A DNA stretch of 37,594 nucleotides from a virus. Location: positions 1 to 37,594 of the IMG/VR virus record IMGVR_UViG_3300042542_003213; one strand, given 5' to 3'. The notes under the pieces were generated by a model. That model saw nothing but the letters and a program-made list of their open reading frames with translations. It was not told where the DNA came from and did not search any database. A program made the translations under genes and the position numbers. Below are positions 35,888-37,594 of the stretch, one piece after another; the first letter of the stretch is position 1, and each line of letters starts with the position of its first letter.

Positions 35888-36273
35888 ACGAAAACGACAT
35901 CGAGCAGGCCATCGGCCAGCACCTCGCAGGCATGGGTTCAACCCCGATTGCATGGCCGAATGACGACTTTACGCCGAGCGGCACATACATCGAGTTCCGC
36001 CATGTCCCCGGCGAGCGGTTCGATGATACGATTGACGCAAATGGCCCCATCCAAACTGGGATTGTCCTGCTGACCGTTGTGACGCGCTCAGGGGGCTTTG
36101 CGAACGAAGCGAACGCATTGGCGGCGCAGATTGCCGACAGGTTCCCGAAGGCTCTCAGATTGACCGCAGGGGCCGGTAAGCTGGTGTTCTACGCGCCCGC
36201 CTCTCCCGGCACTCCGTTTCAGGACGGAGCCTATTTCCGCAAGCCGGTGCGCATCTTCTACATAACGGAGTGA
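35884..36273 (+). CDS. Tail terminator-like protein (DUF4128 type, 129 aa)
   Basis: Start ATG 35884. Features include 'IEQAIGQHLAGMG', 'GTYIEFRHVPGERFDDTIDA', 'GIVLLTVVTRSGGFANEANA' and 'PFQDGAYFRKPVRIFYITE', as in DUF4128-like tail terminators that cap the tail tube. Location immediately before the tube protein agrees. Confidence 0.82.
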   Translation: MNENDIEQAIGQHLAGMGSTPIAWPNDDFTPSGTYIEFRHVPGERFDDTIDANGPIQTGIVLLTVVTRSGGFANEANALAAQIADRFPKALRLTAGAGKLVFYAPASPGTPFQDGAYFRKPVRIFYITE

Positions 36274-36275
36274 CC

Positions 36276-36416
36276 ATGAAAGTTCGGATGACGAACAAGT
36301 CCTTCCCGCTCGGGGAGGCGAATGTGCTGCCTGAAGATCAGGCGACTTGGGAAGCAGCCGGATGGGTTGCCGATCCCGCTCTCTCAGAAACCACTGACAA
36401 GGAAACCAAGAAATGA
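36276..36416 (+). CDS. Small tail-region protein (46 aa)
   Basis: ATG 36276 lies just after the tail terminator stop. It encodes MKVRMTNKSFPLGEANVLPE, then 'WEAAGWVADPALSETTDK'. Its stop overlaps the tube protein start as ATGA. Such short proteins occur before tube genes in related phages. Function unknown. Confidence 0.68.
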   Translation: MKVRMTNKSFPLGEANVLPEDQATWEAAGWVADPALSETTDKETKK

Positions 36417-36892
36417 GCCGTTCCCACATTGGCAAAACCTTCTGGGTTGCTCCCGCAGCCCCGGCAACTGAAAATGCAGCGGGCTTTGCGGCCCTGACCT
36501 GGACTAAGGTCAATGGGGTTCAGACCCTTCCGCAGATCGGCTTTTCGCACGCTAACATTGATGTGCCAGACCTTCAGACTGGGATCACTCGCGGCGTGAA
36601 AGGTGCCGGGGCTGGGAACGACAGCACGGCGACCTTCCGCATTGTGACCTCCGATGCCGGTCAGGCATCTGTCCGCACTTTGGCAAATGCTGGTGGGGTT
36701 GCGGCTATCGGCTCGATCCGCATCACGCGGGGAACCGGCACTGACGGCGCGCCGGCAGCAGGCAATGAACTGCAATATGCGACAGGCTACTTCCACAGCT
36801 ATGTCGAAGTGCAGGGGGATGACACTTCGTTCGAGGGGTTCAGCGTCAATTTCAAGCAGAACTCGCCCACTGTTGACGCGACGTTCCCGTAA
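36413..36892 (+). CDS. Major tail (tube) protein
   Basis: 159 residues. 'HIGKTFWVAPAAPATENAAG', 'VNGVQTLPQIGFSHANIDVP', 'ATFRIVTSDAGQASVRTLAN' and 'YVEVQGDDTSFEGFSVNFKQ' reflect the beta-sandwich of siphophage tube proteins. Position between the tail terminator and the tail chaperones is standard. Its stop overlaps the next start. Confidence 0.85.
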   Translation: MSRSHIGKTFWVAPAAPATENAAGFAALTWTKVNGVQTLPQIGFSHANIDVPDLQTGITRGVKGAGAGNDSTATFRIVTSDAGQASVRTLANAGGVAAIGSIRITRGTGTDGAPAAGNELQYATGYFHSYVEVQGDDTSFEGFSVNFKQNSPTVDATFP

Positions 36893-37326
36893 TGGACTTT
36901 GCAAAGCTTGACCTGCGAGCCGCGTCTGAGCGTGGTTCGTGGGTCACCTTGCGCCATCCGCGCATTCCTGAAGGCGAAAGCCCGAAGCTGCGCATCAAGG
37001 GCATGGGCGCTAAAGGTGTAATGGACGCATTCCGGCGCGTGGAGCGTGTGCAGGCGCTTAAGGGCGAGCGCATGGCACGCACCAGCGACCGCGATGCAGA
37101 CGGTGTTCTTGCCAAGTTTCAGGACGAACTAGAGCAGGCCATGGCCGCGCTGGTGGTGGCATCTGTCGCCGAATGGGATGGCATTGAATGGGACGGTGTT
37201 GCGCTTGAACTGACCGCCGAAAACATCCTGAAAGTCTGCGGCCCCGGCACGCTGTTCTTCGGGCAGGTCAATTCAGCAATTGCGGAAGAACACCGCCTTT
37301 TTACCGAAGCCGACAGCGCCTCGTAA
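36892..37326 (+). CDS. Tail assembly chaperone (gpG-like)
   Basis: 144 residues, coupled to the tube gene. It has a beta start (SWVTLRHPRIPEGE) and a helical body (GVMDAFRRVERVQALKGERM, LAKFQDELEQAMAALVVASV), as in gpG-like chaperones. Near its end CTT-TTT-ACC (37297-37305) contains a T-run where a -1 slip would join the following frame, giving a gpGT-type product that loads the tape measure. Confidence 0.82.
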   Translation: MDFAKLDLRAASERGSWVTLRHPRIPEGESPKLRIKGMGAKGVMDAFRRVERVQALKGERMARTSDRDADGVLAKFQDELEQAMAALVVASVAEWDGIEWDGVALELTAENILKVCGPGTLFFGQVNSAIAEEHRLFTEADSAS

Positions 37327-37594
37327 CCTTCGCTGCGCAGGTCGGGTGGCTTTATGCGAAGCCCGAGGGGCAAGAAGAAAACCGCCTTGCCCTGTTTGGC
37401 GAAACTCTGCCTGAACTGCCAGAAACCGAACGTCTGGCCGATCTATGGCAGGCGCTTGGATATGCCAGTGACAGCATGGCAGGCGCTGCCCCGCTTGAGT
37501 GGGCCGAAATTGAGGCATTCAACCGCCTCACACAAGCCGATCTGGCACCCTGCGAGGCGTCCTGTCTCGCCGATATGTCCCGAGCCTATTGCGT
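37299..37594 (+). CDS. Tail chaperone extension (gpT-like), reached by -1 frameshift, partial
   Basis: In the -1 frame relative to the upstream chaperone, an open frame runs from the T-run past the upstream stop to the right edge. It encodes 'VTFAAQVGWLYAKPEGQEEN' and continues 'LADLWQALGY', 'WAEIEAFNRLTQADLAPCEA' and 'CLADMSRAYC'. The last parts match phage tail chaperone C-termini. There is no start codon near its beginning, so translation by frameshift is the likely route, as in lambda G/T. The gene is cut by the window edge. Confidence 0.75.

Noticed and set aside
1-37594. Integrase, attachment site, CI repressor or tRNA genes
   Set aside because: Looked for on both strands; no tyrosine or serine recombinase signature, no second repressor and no tRNA cloverleaf could be supported. 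They may lie outside the window.

Overview
The window reads as about 37.6 kb of a tailed double-stranded DNA phage with siphovirus-type morphogenesis genes. The genes are tightly packed, G+C-rich, and joined by ATGA, GTGA or TGATG overlaps. Codon use and protein flavour (NinB, ERF and RusA together, a DUF4055-type portal, glycine-rich fibre tips, a split-frame tail chaperone) suggest an alphaproteobacterial host, probably a sphingomonad relative. That host call is inference, because no host gene is present. The order is circularly permuted. The window opens at the tail tip and closes inside the tail chaperones, so the tape measure and minor tail genes lie outside it. I see no integrase, no CI-type repressor, no tRNA and no CRISPR array.

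Layout. 1-4668: end of one gene and a very large J-like tail-tip protein. 4679-6589: lysis block with small membrane proteins, a holin candidate, a signal-anchor lysozyme-like endolysin, and a spanin pair with the outer-membrane lipoprotein gene nested inside the inner-membrane one. 6612-12258: fibre and adhesin block with three glycine-rich proteins. 12298-13523: metallophosphoesterase and a small protein. 13470-17174, minus strand: a run of 16 small, mostly overlapping genes including an HNH/AP2 endonuclease. 17175-17288: divergent promoter/operator region facing a Cro-like regulator. 17289-20365: recombination module (RusA, ERF, DnaQ-like exonuclease, a small protein with an SSB-like acidic tail, HNH-like nuclease, NinB). 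20366-22612: a rearranged segment. 22605-27853: replication and modification (a methyltransferase broken at poly-G tracts, a DnaA-domain-IV-like protein, an O-like protein with a candidate internal origin, a second methyltransferase, a zinc-ribbon/HTH protein). 28409-37594: terminase, portal, scaffold, capsid, a terminator, connectors, tail tube, and the tail chaperone pair read through an apparent -1 frameshift.

How it works together. The Cro-like protein probably controls the divergent early promoters. The rightward operon supplies recombination, replication and DNA modification, and its distal zinc-ribbon/HTH genes are candidates for the switch to late genes. Late genes run from terminase through capsid, tail, lysis and fibres.

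The most unusual part is 20099-22438. A ninB segment with its downstream hairpin is present twice. The two hairpins differ in sequence but keep pairing. Between the copies lie the N-terminal piece of a helicase, a lower-G+C foreign gene, and a methyltransferase piece fused in frame to a second NinB C-terminus. Other points worth checking are the lysozyme lacking its usual catalytic glutamate, a 25-residue CxxC microprotein, and the poly-G-interrupted methyltransferase.
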